Positions 7,534-15,556 of a stretch of DNA of 64,000 nucleotides are shown in pieces (position 1 is the first letter of the stretch; each line of letters begins with the position of its first letter). The stretch spans positions 807,501 through 871,500 of the forward strand of contig NZ_FSQT01000002.1 in NCBI RefSeq assembly GCF_900143515.1, written 5' to 3'. Under the pieces are notes generated by a model, which saw only the letters and a program-made list of their open reading frames with translations, searched no databases and was not told the origin of the DNA. This DNA comes from Micromonospora cremea (GTDB lineage Bacteria; Actinomycetota; Actinomycetes; Mycobacteriales; Micromonosporaceae). A program made the position numbers and the translations under genes.

Positions 7534-8517
7534 ATGCCTGTCGGGACGCGTCTCAGCAGTGTGCTGAGACGTGCCCCGATACTCCTGCTGACCGTGGCCA
7601 TCCTCGCCGGCTGCAGCAGGACCGGTTACTCCCCGCTCCGGGATCGCGAGCCGGTGATTCACGCTACCTGGACGTCGTGTGCGGAGGAGTTCGAGCCGAA
7701 CGGCGACTCCTGGGGTCGGTATCCGGCGCTGCTCGGCGACGGGTTCCGCCCGGTGTCCGCGCTGGTCTGCGCGCAAGAGGAGCGGGACCAGCCAGACGGC
7801 GGCCGTGACCGCGTCGAGGTCGAGAGCCGCATCGACGATATCGGCGCGATCGTTCGGGCGCTGCGTCTGCCGGACCAGCCGCGGACGGCCGAAGCTTGTG
7901 GGGACGGTAGCGCCAACCCGCCGTGGCTGGTTCTCCTCGATCAGGACGGGCGGTGGCTGCGGCCCGGTGTCCCGGTCGACGACTGCGGCCTGCCCAGGAA
8001 CGAGGTGCTCGACGCCGGCAAGGCGCTGCGGCTGACGGTGGTTCGCACCAGGGTCGTCGAACAGATCGTCTCTGGGGCGGCGGCGAAGGCTGGCTGCCAG
8101 CAGCATTTTCCCGACAAGTTCTGGCCGTCCCCCCAGGAGCGGGAGCACGGGGGGTATCTGCCGTCTCTACCGGTGGGCCGGCCCGCCCTCAGAATCGAGA
8201 CGTTGACCGTGGCATGCCGTTATCACAGGCCGAACAGGTGGCAGGGCACCGCGACGGTCGTGGCCGAGTTCGAGCGTGGCGGCCAGGTGCCGCCCAATCG
8301 GTTAGCCGAACTCCACGGGCGGTTGGCGTCGTCGACACCCGCGGAACCCTGCACGACCCACGCAACGAGATTCGTGTCGCTGTCCGAGGTGGTCGACCGA
8401 GGCGAATACGTCTACATCGAGGTCGACGGCTGCATGCGGATGCTCACCGTCGTCACCGGTCTACACGTACTGACCCAGGCCGATTCCGAACTGCGCACGC
8501 TGCTCGCCGCGTTCTGA
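7534..8517 (+). CDS. Predicted lipoprotein, unknown function
   Basis: The 327-residue protein begins with a basic n-region, a hydrophobic stretch (PILLLTVAIL) and a lipobox LAGC (Cys about residue 24), so it should be lipid-anchored on the outer face of the membrane. The mature part has several Cys residues (TSCAEEF, ALVCAQ, EACGDG, VDDCGLP, KAGCQQ), suggesting disulfides. I recognise no domain. The ATG at 7534 was chosen because it places the signal peptide at the N-terminus. The gene starts about 140 bp after the partial tRNA-Gly copy, so it lies just outside the apparent integration remnant. Confidence 0.7.
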   Translation: MPVGTRLSSVLRRAPILLLTVAILAGCSRTGYSPLRDREPVIHATWTSCAEEFEPNGDSWGRYPALLGDGFRPVSALVCAQEERDQPDGGRDRVEVESRIDDIGAIVRALRLPDQPRTAEACGDGSANPPWLVLLDQDGRWLRPGVPVDDCGLPRNEVLDAGKALRLTVVRTRVVEQIVSGAAAKAGCQQHFPDKFWPSPQEREHGGYLPSLPVGRPALRIETLTVACRYHRPNRWQGTATVVAEFERGGQVPPNRLAELHGRLASSTPAEPCTTHATRFVSLSEVVDRGEYVYIEVDGCMRMLTVVTGLHVLTQADSELRTLLAAF

Positions 8518-8696
8518 GCACGCTGCGCCCAACCCGTCTCAAAGGACGACACACCCTGACCGACCGGTGCGATCGCCTTCCTGGCCGGAGGATTCGCGGT
8601 GCTGTCCCAGCGGCCCGCGCCGTGACCCACCTCTGGAGAGCCTGACATCTTCGACAGTCCGGAGCGGCACCCGTATGCGGCACTTACCGTCATCCC

Positions 8697-8725
8697 TTGA
8701 CAGCTGTCGATCTATGGACTGGTGT
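8697..8725 (+). promoter_or_regulatory. Possible promoter of the M14 carboxypeptidase gene
   Basis: A perfect TTGACA lies at 8697-8702, about 60 bp before the start codon. A hexamer 17 bases further (TGGTGT, 8720-8725) is a poor -10 match, so only the -35-like element is persuasive. Confidence 0.3.
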
Positions 8726-8761
8726 AAGGACCAGACCCATTGACGTCCGTCAGGAGGGCAC

Positions 8762-10912
8762 ATGATCGTCCGACGACGGTGGACAGCTGCCGCCACCACA
8801 GCGATCCTGCTCAGCGCGGTGCTGTCCCATCCCGGCCCGGGCATTGCGGCACCCGCCGCCCCGGCCACACCGATCACCCTGAGCGCCACCGAGACCGCCC
8901 TGGTCCGGATGCAGCTACGCGATCAAGCTCAGCTCGACCGCCTGGTCGCCACTGGTGCAGACCTGGCCAACCGACCCCGGGCCCGGGACGGGCGGATCCT
9001 CGCCGACCTGGTGCTGACCGGCGCCCAGCTCGCCGACCTGACCGCGCAGGGCGCGACCGCCGTGCAGATCGTGCAGCGTGCCGGGGACGGTAGCCGGCAC
9101 TACGCCGACAGCGTCCGCGCGGCGCAGACCCGCACCGCGGCCGGGCTGCGCGCTTCCGCCGCAGGCCAGCGGAACACGACCGCCGCCGCGGCCGTGGACA
9201 CACTCCAGGTGCAGCAGGCGTACTGGTGGACCACGAGCGGGCAGACGTTCCTGCAGGCGCAGGTGGCCACCACCGCCACCGACGACCCGGACGTGGAGAT
9301 CACCGTCAGCTGGCGGACGGCCGACGGCGCCACCGGGTCGTTCCCGCTCTCCCGGTTCGAGGACTCCGGCGAGTACCAGTACCACTACGCGCTCCCCCAG
9401 CCGGTGCCGAACCGGCCGGTTCAGCTGACCGCCACCTCCAGCCTCGGCGGGGTCAGCCGGGCGGTCACGCCGGCCCTCTGGCCGAACGCCACCCCGCCGC
9501 CGCTTCCGGCCGGCTACCAGAAGGACTTCATCGACGCGTACCTGACGCCGGTGGACATCCAGGCGCGGATCAAGCGACTGGCCCGCCAGTACCGGGACCT
9601 GGTGGACGTGATCGACCTGCCGAACCAGACGCAGGGGTACCGGCGGAACGCCGTCGCGTACCTGGGCGACCCGGCGGTGGCCGCCGTGGTGGTCGAGTCG
9701 GTCCGCTTCGGTGACCAGGGCATGAACGGTGTGCAGGTGCGCACGGTCGACCCGGGCAAACGGAACCGGCCGCTGACCGTCGGCTACCGCGACCGCGTCC
9801 TCACCGTCACACTCGCCACCGACACCGCCGGCAAGACGGTGAGCACCACCGACGAGGTTGCGGCGGCGATCAACGCCCGCCAACCGAACCGGTTCCGGGC
9901 CACCGTCGAGGACGGCTCGGCCGGGCTGCCGATGCCGGTCGCCGGCCCGGCCCGGCTCGACGACGGGCTCCAGGGCACCGAGGTGCCGGCGCGGCCGTGG
10001 ACGGTCCAGGCGCTGCGCCTCGGCGTACACCGGGACGGCTCCCGGGTCGGGGTGCTGGCGTACTCCCAGGAACACGCCCGGGAGTGGGCCACGCCGCTGG
10101 TGACACTGGAGTTCGCCGAGCGGATGCTGGCCAACGCCCGCACCGACCCGGCCACCCGCGAGCTGCTGGAGCAGGTCGACGTGTTCGTCATCCCGACGGT
10201 CAACCCGGACGGCGCGAACTACTCGTTCAACGACTACAACTTCCAGCGCAAGAACCTGGTCAACCACTGCACCGGGCCGACGCGGGACCCGCGGTACCGC
10301 ACCTCGTGGGGTGTCGACATCAACCGCAACTACACGGTCGGGTCCTACTTCGACGGGTACGTGGGCGCCAGCGCCAACTGCCTCTCGGGCAACTACGCGG
10401 GCACCGCGGAGCTGTCCGAGGCGGAGAGCCGCAACGTGATCGCGCTCGCCCAGGCCCACCCGAACATCAAGTTCGCGATGAACGTGCACTCCTACGGCGG
10501 GTACTTCATGTGGCCGCCGGGGGCGTACCGGGCCGACGGGCGGGTCACCCTGCCCCGGCCGTCGATCGACGAGTCGAAGATGTTCCTGGACAGCGCGCGC
10601 CGGATCGTCGGCGCCATCGCGCAGGAGCGCGGGACGGTCACCTGGCCGTCGCAGACCGGCCCGGTCGCCGACGTGCTCTACTCGGCCGCCGGCAACTCCG
10701 CCGACCAGCTCTACTACGAACTGGGCATCTTAGCCTGGGACTTCGAGGTCGGCAACGATCGGTGGAACCCGACCACCGGCGAGTGGGAGGGCGTCGGCTT
10801 CCAGCCGCCGTTCGACGAGGCGCACGGCGAGGCCCAGGAGTACGCGGGAGGTCTGGTCGAGATGGTCCGGGTGGCGCGCGACTACGCGGCCGCCCAGCCC
10901 GCCGCCGGGTGA
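8762..10912 (+). CDS. Secreted zinc carboxypeptidase (peptidase family M14)
   Basis: The 716-residue protein starts with a Sec signal peptide (MIVRRRW, hydrophobic core TAILLSAVL, likely cleavage after GIAA). About 280 residues of N-terminal extension precede the M14 catalytic domain. Zinc ligands are visible as the HxxE of SQEHAREW (about residues 438-441) and the later His of AMNVHSYGGYF. Substrate-binding Arg is in VDINRNYT, and the catalytic Glu is probably that of WDFEVGND. It should trim C-terminal residues from extracellular peptides. GGAGG precedes the ATG closely. A perfect 16-bp terminator hairpin follows the stop. Confidence 0.9.
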   Translation: MIVRRRWTAAATTAILLSAVLSHPGPGIAAPAAPATPITLSATETALVRMQLRDQAQLDRLVATGADLANRPRARDGRILADLVLTGAQLADLTAQGATAVQIVQRAGDGSRHYADSVRAAQTRTAAGLRASAAGQRNTTAAAAVDTLQVQQAYWWTTSGQTFLQAQVATTATDDPDVEITVSWRTADGATGSFPLSRFEDSGEYQYHYALPQPVPNRPVQLTATSSLGGVSRAVTPALWPNATPPPLPAGYQKDFIDAYLTPVDIQARIKRLARQYRDLVDVIDLPNQTQGYRRNAVAYLGDPAVAAVVVESVRFGDQGMNGVQVRTVDPGKRNRPLTVGYRDRVLTVTLATDTAGKTVSTTDEVAAAINARQPNRFRATVEDGSAGLPMPVAGPARLDDGLQGTEVPARPWTVQALRLGVHRDGSRVGVLAYSQEHAREWATPLVTLEFAERMLANARTDPATRELLEQVDVFVIPTVNPDGANYSFNDYNFQRKNLVNHCTGPTRDPRYRTSWGVDINRNYTVGSYFDGYVGASANCLSGNYAGTAELSEAESRNVIALAQAHPNIKFAMNVHSYGGYFMWPPGAYRADGRVTLPRPSIDESKMFLDSARRIVGAIAQERGTVTWPSQTGPVADVLYSAAGNSADQLYYELGILAWDFEVGNDRWNPTTGEWEGVGFQPPFDEAHGEAQEYAGGLVEMVRVARDYAAAQPAAG

Positions 10913-10917
10913 CCCTT

Positions 10918-10956
10918 CGGCGGTGCCGCGCCCCGGACCCGGGCGCGGCACCGCCG
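10918..10956 (+). terminator. Terminator hairpin after the M14 carboxypeptidase
   Basis: Arms 10918-10933 and 10941-10956 are perfect 16-base complements around a 7-base loop, 5 bases after the stop codon. There is no T run, as is usual for high-GC terminators. Confidence 0.75.
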
Positions 10957-11034
10957 GCCGGGCAGCAGTCGGGGCCACGGTTTTCCGGCCGCGCCGGTGG
11001 CGTCGGCACAGGACGGCGACCGCCCGAGGCGCTC

Positions 11035-11070
11035 GACCGGAAGCGGGCGACATTTCGCCCGTTTCCGGTC
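11035..11070. promoter_or_regulatory. Hairpin in the leader of the 88-residue protein gene
   Basis: Arms 11035-11050 and 11055-11070 pair at 15 of 16 positions around 4 bases, ending 25 bases before the ATG at 11096. It could be a leader structure or a second terminator of the gene before it. Confidence 0.4.
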
Positions 11071-11095
11071 GGGGACCGCCGGGTAGGGCATCGAC

Positions 11096-11362
11096 ATGGA
11101 CATGAACAGCACGGCACACCTGGTTGGCGGGCCCCGCGACGGCAGCACCCACGACACCGGCGGCGACGCCCTCGTCGAGGTGGAGATCGACGGCATGATG
11201 CATCGCTACATCAGGACCACGAAGCAGCACGACGACGGCCGGCCGCTCTACAACTACGACGGGATGGTCGCCCCGGACGGCGGCGAGCCCGGCGTCGAGG
11301 ACCCGGCCGCTCGGGTCGCCTCGCCACGAGCCGACGCGGAGCGGTACGGCGGCACCCACTGA
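11096..11362 (+). CDS. Small conserved hypothetical protein
   Basis: An 88-residue soluble protein, rich in Asp, Gly and His, with the N-terminal pattern STAHLVGGPRDGST followed by VEVEIDGMMHRYIRT and PLYNYDG. The HLVGGPRDG start and YxY segments recur in small uncharacterised actinobacterial proteins. No signal peptide or membrane helix is present. The start at 11096 has a weak AGGG upstream. A strong hairpin at 11497-11536 separates it from the convergent membrane-protein gene. Confidence 0.6.
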   Translation: MDMNSTAHLVGGPRDGSTHDTGGDALVEVEIDGMMHRYIRTTKQHDDGRPLYNYDGMVAPDGGEPGVEDPAARVASPRADAERYGGTH

Positions 11363-11496
11363 CCGCCGTACCGTCGGACCAAGCAGGTCCCGCCGCCACG
11401 CCAGTCGGACCGGCCACGGATGAACCGTGGCCGGCCGGGTAAGCAGCGGCCTTGCCTGGTGGGGAGACGACCGGTGTCGCGGCGTGCCGCGACCGG

Positions 11497-11536
11497 ACGC
11501 GCGGGCGGGGCGCCGTCGGCCGGCCCGCCCGCGCGT
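11497..11536. terminator. Bidirectional terminator hairpin
   Basis: Arms 11497-11509 and 11524-11536 are perfect 13-base complements with a 14-base loop, between the 3' ends of two convergent genes. It can serve both strands. Confidence 0.6.
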
Positions 11537-11544
11537 AACCCGGA

Positions 11545-12090
11545 TCAGTTCGAGGAGATCCAGTTCCAGGCCGAGACGACCCACTCGGTCTGCTGGAGCC
11601 AGGCCACGCCGAGGCCGGCGAGGAAGACCGCGGTCGCCAGGTGCGCCCCCCGTGCGCTGCGCCGCACCCGCCCGAGCTGGCGCTCCAGCACCACCCTGCC
11701 GACCAGCCGGGCCAGCGCGAACAGACCGACCGCCACCAGCAGGCTCAACACCAGCACCAGCAGCGGACCGGTCAGGTCACCCTGACCGGAGAGCGCCCAG
11801 ATCCCCCAGCACACGAACGCGAAGAGCCCGGCCGCCGCGCTCCACTCGCCGCCGCGACGCAGCTGCGCCAGGCGCCAGCTCAGCGGCCGGCGCGGCTCCG
11901 GCCCGCCCGGCCAGCCGGTGCCGGTCGGGTCCTGCTCGACGGTCGGGAACGGCTCGGTGCGCGGGCTACGCGGCTGACCCACCGGAGCCACGCCCCGGCG
12001 GAAGCCGTCCCGCTGCGGCGGCACCGCGACGCCCGCCTGCGGTGGCACCTCCACGGTCCGCTCCGCCCACGGCTGCGTCTGGTCTGCCAT
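11545..12090 (-). CDS. Membrane protein with proline-rich cytosolic N-terminus
   Basis: The 181-residue product has about 75 hydrophilic residues rich in Pro, Arg and Gln. Three hydrophobic segments follow: WSAAAGLFAFVCWGIWAL, LLVLVLSLLVAVGLFALARL and HLATAVFLAGLGVAWLQQ. The start at 12090 (MADQTQPW) is supported by a strong GGAGG about 8 bases upstream; the longer open frame upstream is an artefact of GC bias. No family is recognised. The disordered, Pro-rich cytosolic tail is typical of actinobacterial division or envelope-associated membrane proteins, but no role can be assigned. Confidence 0.65.
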   Translation of the reverse strand: MADQTQPWAERTVEVPPQAGVAVPPQRDGFRRGVAPVGQPRSPRTEPFPTVEQDPTGTGWPGGPEPRRPLSWRLAQLRRGGEWSAAAGLFAFVCWGIWALSGQGDLTGPLLVLVLSLLVAVGLFALARLVGRVVLERQLGRVRRSARGAHLATAVFLAGLGVAWLQQTEWVVSAWNWISSN

Positions 12091-12228
12091 CTCGTCCTCC
12101 CCCTGACCGGCGACACCAACGCCGCCTGGATCCGAGGGTAGCCAGCCGGCAAATCGGTCGCCGCGCCCGTCCGACGCGGCCCGGCACGACGGTGCCGAAT
12201 CCCACACCGGACGAGGTACGGTCGGCTG

Positions 12229-12570
12229 ATGGGCGACCCGGACCGACGACGACGGCGGCTGCGCCACCACCCCTACTCTGAGCCAGCCGGGCGGGGTACC
12301 GACGGCCCGACGGCCAGCACCGCCGGCGTGCACGACGGCACCGACCCACCGCCCCGCCGTCGGGGCCCGGCGAACGACGAGCGCGACGGTGAGCGAGGTC
12401 TGCGCGGCCTGGTCGGCTCCGGCTCGTCCCAGGTCGGGCTGAGCGCCGCGCTGCGGGCCCGCGACGGCGCCCGCCCCACCGACGACGACCTGACCGAGGC
12501 GGAGGCCCGGGTGGTGGTCGTCCGCCGCAACTGGGTCCCCCGCGAAGACCTCCCCCGCTCGCCACGCTGA
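12229..12570 (+). CDS. Conserved small Arg-rich hypothetical protein
   Basis: The 113-residue protein is hydrophilic. Its C-terminal half (RGLRGLVGSGSSQVGLSAALRARD, then EAEARVVVVRRNWVPREDLPR) resembles a short family I have seen annotated as hypothetical in Micromonospora-type genomes; the N-terminal half is low-complexity and Arg/Pro-rich. The frame is open on the plus strand and has a plausible start at 12229. It is divergent from the membrane-protein gene. Function unknown. Confidence 0.6.
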   Translation: MGDPDRRRRRLRHHPYSEPAGRGTDGPTASTAGVHDGTDPPPRRRGPANDERDGERGLRGLVGSGSSQVGLSAALRARDGARPTDDDLTEAEARVVVVRRNWVPREDLPRSPR

Positions 12571-12656
12571 CGCGTGCCCCACGCCGCCCGCCGCACGCCC
12601 GCCGCCGCCCGCCCCGCCGCCCGCCGCCCGCCGCACGCCGCACGCCCGCTCCACGC

Positions 12657-12714
12657 CGATCTAGGGAAAATCGTCGCTAGTGGATCTCCGTCCACAGCGA
12701 TTGGCCCTAGATCG
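12657..12714. repeat. Palindromic element with GATCTAGGG ends
   Basis: Ends 12657-12666 and 12705-12714 are perfect 10-base complements. Imperfect pairing continues inward (AAAATCG against CGATT) to an inner GTGGA/TCCAC hairpin. The 58-bp structure lies between convergent genes and is preceded by a GCC/CGC-rich low-complexity run (12590-12650). Confidence 0.65.
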
Positions 12715-12754
12715 ACGCGCCAGGGAGCGTGGGCAGCGCCGCCGGGGGCGGGGG

Positions 12755-13222
12755 TTAGGGCAGGTGGGGGAGCTGGCGGGTTTGCTCGTAGTCGGCCACC
12801 TGGGCGATTCGGCGGGCGTGCCGCTCGTTGCCGGAGAACGGGGTGTTCAGGAACGCCTCGACGATGGCGGTGGCCTCGTCCAGGGTGTGCTGGCGGGCAC
12901 CCACCGCGACCACGTTCGCGTCGTTGTGCTGGCGGGCCAGTTGCGCTGTCTCGACGCTCCAGGCCAGCGCGGCGCGGACCCCGGCGACCTTGTTCGCGGC
13001 GATCTGCTCACCGTTGCCGGACCCGCCGATGACCACCCCGAGGCCAGTCTCGTCGGCCACCACCCGGTCGCCGGTGTGCAGGCAGAACGTCGGGTAGTCG
13101 TCGTCCGGGTCGAAGCTGTGCGGGCCGACATCGACCACGTCGTACCCCTGCTTGGCCAGATGGTTGGCCAGGTGCACCTTCAACTCGAAACCGGCGTGAT
13201 CGGATCCCAGGTAGACGCGCAT
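12755..13222 (-). CDS. rpiB: Ribose-5-phosphate isomerase B / RpiB-LacA family
   Basis: RpiB interconverts ribose-5-phosphate and ribulose-5-phosphate in the pentose phosphate pathway. The 155-residue protein has the family N-terminus MRVYLGSDHAGFELK (Asp-His of the phosphate/substrate site), GGSGNGEQIAANKV and the HNDANVVAVGAR segment. Cys is replaced in GGSGNG, as is usual for the actinobacterial type in which another residue acts as base. It starts at 13222; the open frame extends further upstream but lacks homology. It corresponds in position to Rv2465c in the recalled mycobacterial order. Confidence 0.93.
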   Translation of the reverse strand: MRVYLGSDHAGFELKVHLANHLAKQGYDVVDVGPHSFDPDDDYPTFCLHTGDRVVADETGLGVVIGGSGNGEQIAANKVAGVRAALAWSVETAQLARQHNDANVVAVGARQHTLDEATAIVEAFLNTPFSGNERHARRIAQVADYEQTRQLPHLP

Positions 13223-13244
13223 ACCGGGCAGTCTGTCAGGCCGT

Positions 13245-13278
13245 CGGCGGGAACGCCGCAGGGGCGGCGTCCCCGCCG
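13245..13278 (-). terminator. Hairpin downstream of the DUF1015 gene
   Basis: Arms 13245-13259 and 13264-13278 pair at 14 of 15 positions with a 4-base loop, in the gap between the DUF1015 stop and the rpiB start. Probable terminator for the minus-strand gene. Confidence 0.5.
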
Positions 13279-13308
13279 GGTTCGTCACACGGCCGTGCGG
13301 CCGGTCGC

Positions 13309-14508
13309 TCAGCGGGGCAGTTCGGCGACCACCAGGCCGCCACGCGCCTTCGGGGTGAACCAGGTGCTCTTGCGCGGCATCTTCTCGCGGGCCAGATTGA
13401 CCGCGACGAAGTCCGCGACGGTCACCGGCGCGATCAGGATCGCCAGCTCGGCCCGCCCGGCGTCGACCTCCCCGGTGAGCCAACTCGCCGGGTAGTCACC
13501 ACCCACGTAGGTGATCCGCTTGTCGCCCGGGTCCAGGCCCAGCGCGTCGCGCAGCAGCAGCCGCTCGACCAGGGCGTGGTCCAGGTTCTCCAGGCGGTCG
13601 TCGGCGGTGCCGGGCAGGCGCACCGCGTACCCCTGGCCGGGCAGCCGGAGGTGCACGGTGCCGCCGGCCGCCGGGACCTCGACCGGGCCGTCGATCGGCT
13701 CGACGTCGGCGCCCGCCGCGCCAAGCCGCTCGAGCAGCTCGTCCGGCGTGGTGGTGAGCTCGCTGACCAGCCGGTTGTACGGCTGGATGGCCACCGAGGC
13801 GGGCGTGGTCACCACGGCCAGGAAGCGCGGCAGCCCGCCGGTCTGGGCGGCCAGGCTGCGGTGGTTGCCGTCGGCGACGACCAGCTCCCCGCCGCCGGCG
13901 AGGCCGGTCAGCTCGTCCTGCTCGGGGCCGGGGCCGAGCAGCCAGATGGCGTGCGTGCGCCCCGCCTGGTCGGTGTCCGTGGCGGCGGGCGCGCCGGCCG
14001 CCTCGGTCGCCGCCGCGAGCGCGGCGTGCAGCTCGTCGCCGCGCCCCGTCTGGAGCAGGAGTACGGGCGAGAGCAGGTGACCGAGCGATTCGGCCAGGGC
14101 CACCCGCTCACGCACCTTGGCGATGAAGACGTCCTCGTTGCGGATGACGAGGCCGGGCTCGTCGGCCCGGGTGGAGATCTGGTCGGTGTCCACCATCGCG
14201 AACAGCCCGTACGCCGGCTCGTCGCCCGGCGCGCTGATCCGGTAGAGCACCACCACCTGCTCGGCGGGGGTGTAGCTGCCGTCGGCCTTCGCCTCGGCGA
14301 GCCGGGCCACCGCGTCCGGCAGCGCGTCGAGGAAGGACTTCCCCCGGCTCTCCGGCGCTCGGTGCGGCATCTCGATGCCGAGGGCACTGTGCGGGTTCGC
14401 CTCGATGATCGCGGTGATCTCCGCGTCGTCGGCGAACTCGTCGTAGTTCTGCGCGCCGGTGCCGCCGGTGGTGATCCAGGCCCGGGCGATCGGATGTACG
14501 ACCGTCAT
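13309..14508 (-). CDS. DUF1015 family protein
   Basis: The 399-residue cytoplasmic protein begins MTVVHPIARAWITTGGTGAQNYDEFADDAEI and contains VVLYRISAPGDEPAYGLFAMVD and the DGNHR motif (VVADGNHRSLAAQ), which I associate with DUF1015. That family is widespread but enzymatically undefined; the DGxHR motif suggests a phosphate- or nucleotide-binding site, which is an inference. The length is close to the usual 400 residues. Its neighbours are rpiB downstream and the Pro/Ala-repeat protein upstream, with no obvious functional link. Confidence 0.85.
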   Translation of the reverse strand: MTVVHPIARAWITTGGTGAQNYDEFADDAEITAIIEANPHSALGIEMPHRAPESRGKSFLDALPDAVARLAEAKADGSYTPAEQVVVLYRISAPGDEPAYGLFAMVDTDQISTRADEPGLVIRNEDVFIAKVRERVALAESLGHLLSPVLLLQTGRGDELHAALAAATEAAGAPAATDTDQAGRTHAIWLLGPGPEQDELTGLAGGGELVVADGNHRSLAAQTGGLPRFLAVVTTPASVAIQPYNRLVSELTTTPDELLERLGAAGADVEPIDGPVEVPAAGGTVHLRLPGQGYAVRLPGTADDRLENLDHALVERLLLRDALGLDPGDKRITYVGGDYPASWLTGEVDAGRAELAILIAPVTVADFVAVNLAREKMPRKSTWFTPKARGGLVVAELPR

Positions 14509-14594
14509 GTCCGCTGACGCTACCGGCGACGGCGTCGCCGGTAGCGGGGACCCGCGCGGCGTCCACCAGATGAAAGCGCCGGCCCGGGGCGCGG

Positions 14595-15362
14595 TCAGCC
14601 GGCGCGGCCGGATGTGCCCCGGCGGTGCCGGCCGGCAGCGGCGGGCCCGCCGTTGCCCCGCCGGCCGGCCCCGGCGGGCCCGGTGGTCGCGTTGCGGCGG
14701 GGCGCCGCGGGCGGCCCCGGCACGGGACGCGGCTCGTGCGGCGGCGCCGGGACGGGTCGCGGGCTCAGCGGCGGCGTCGGTACCGGACGCGGGGCCGCGG
14801 GCGCCGGCGGGGGCGGCGCGGGTTCGGCCGGCGCGGCCGCCGACAGCACGGCCGGCGCAGCGGCCGACGGCACGGCCGGCGCAGCGGCCGACGGCACGGC
14901 CGGCGCAGCGGCCGACGGCACGGCCGGCGCAGCGGCCGACGGCACGGCCGGCGCAGCGGCCGACGGCACGGCCGGCGCAGCGGCCGACGGCACGGCCGGC
15001 GCAGCGGCCGACGGCACGGCCGGCGCAGCGGCCGACGGCACGGCCGGTGCGGCGGCCGACGGCACGGCCGGTGCGGGCGCCGACGGCACGGGAGCCGACG
15101 GCACGGCCGGCGCGGAAGCCGCGAGCTGCGCCGGAAGATCGGCCGGCGTGGTGTCGGCGGGCGGGGTCAGGCGGGAGGTGACCGGGACCCGGGCCACGCC
15201 GACCACGATCGGCGGGGCCAGCAGGTCCACCAGGTGGGCGGGAAGGTCGGGACGGACTGACGGCCAGCGGGAGTCGTCGACCGACCAGTAGGCCGCGCCG
15301 GGAGTCTCGATCACCCCCTGCCGGGTCAGCTGATCGTCACCGGACGCACGGTGCTTGGCCAT
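14595..15362 (-). CDS. Pro/Ala octapeptide-repeat protein, unknown function
   Basis: The 255-residue product has a folded-looking N-terminal part of about 85 residues (MAKHRASGDDQLTRQG, AAYWSVDDSRWPSVRPDLP). A long low-complexity region follows, with about ten copies of the octapeptide APAVPSAA (residues about 95-180), and then a Pro/Arg-rich tail. No signal peptide is visible. The repeat arises from a 24-bp tandem DNA repeat, so repeat number may vary between strains. The start at 15362 is chosen because the N-terminal part reads as real protein, while other strands and frames across the repeat give only simple Arg- or Gly-rich sequence. Confidence 0.6.
   Translation of the reverse strand: MAKHRASGDDQLTRQGVIETPGAAYWSVDDSRWPSVRPDLPAHLVDLLAPPIVVGVARVPVTSRLTPPADTTPADLPAQLAASAPAVPSAPVPSAPAPAVPSAAAPAVPSAAAPAVPSAAAPAVPSAAAPAVPSAAAPAVPSAAAPAVPSAAAPAVPSAAAPAVPSAAAPAVLSAAAPAEPAPPPPAPAAPRPVPTPPLSPRPVPAPPHEPRPVPGPPAAPRRNATTGPAGAGRRGNGGPAAAGRHRRGTSGRAG
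14827..15120. repeat. 24-bp tandem repeat array inside a coding region
   Basis: About eleven units of 24 bases (plus-strand unit approximately CGGCGCAGCGGCCGACGGCA plus CGGC), several of them identical between 14850 and 15045, degenerate at both ends. The unit is a multiple of three, so copy-number change keeps the minus-strand frame. Confidence 0.85.
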
Positions 15363-15556
15363 CGGGATTGCCTCCACGAGCTGCGGGGTGCGGCCCTGCG
15401 GGTCGCTGCGGCGGACACCGAAGGAAACGACGCCGCCCGCCCACCGGTGACGCCGTAACCGTCCCGGCCCCCGGCGGCGCACCCGGCGTCCGACGCGACG
15501 CGCCCCCGCCCGGGCAGCCGGCGGTGTCCGGAACGGGGGCGCGTGGCGGCCGTGGA

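Noticed and set aside
12590..12650. Coding Ala/Arg/Pro-rich extension of the small gene ending at 12570
   Set aside because: A stop codon ends the gene at 12570, and the following GCC/CGC run is simple sequence with no start or family resemblance.
14827..15120. Possible CRISPR array
   Set aside because: Units are directly adjacent 24-mers without unique spacers, lie inside a coding frame, and no cas genes are nearby.
14614..15291. Long plus-strand open frames across the 24-bp repeat (Gly/Ala- or Arg-rich translations)
   Set aside because: The repeat unit is a multiple of three, so several frames stay open by chance. Only the minus-strand frame has a normal N-terminal domain outside the repeat.
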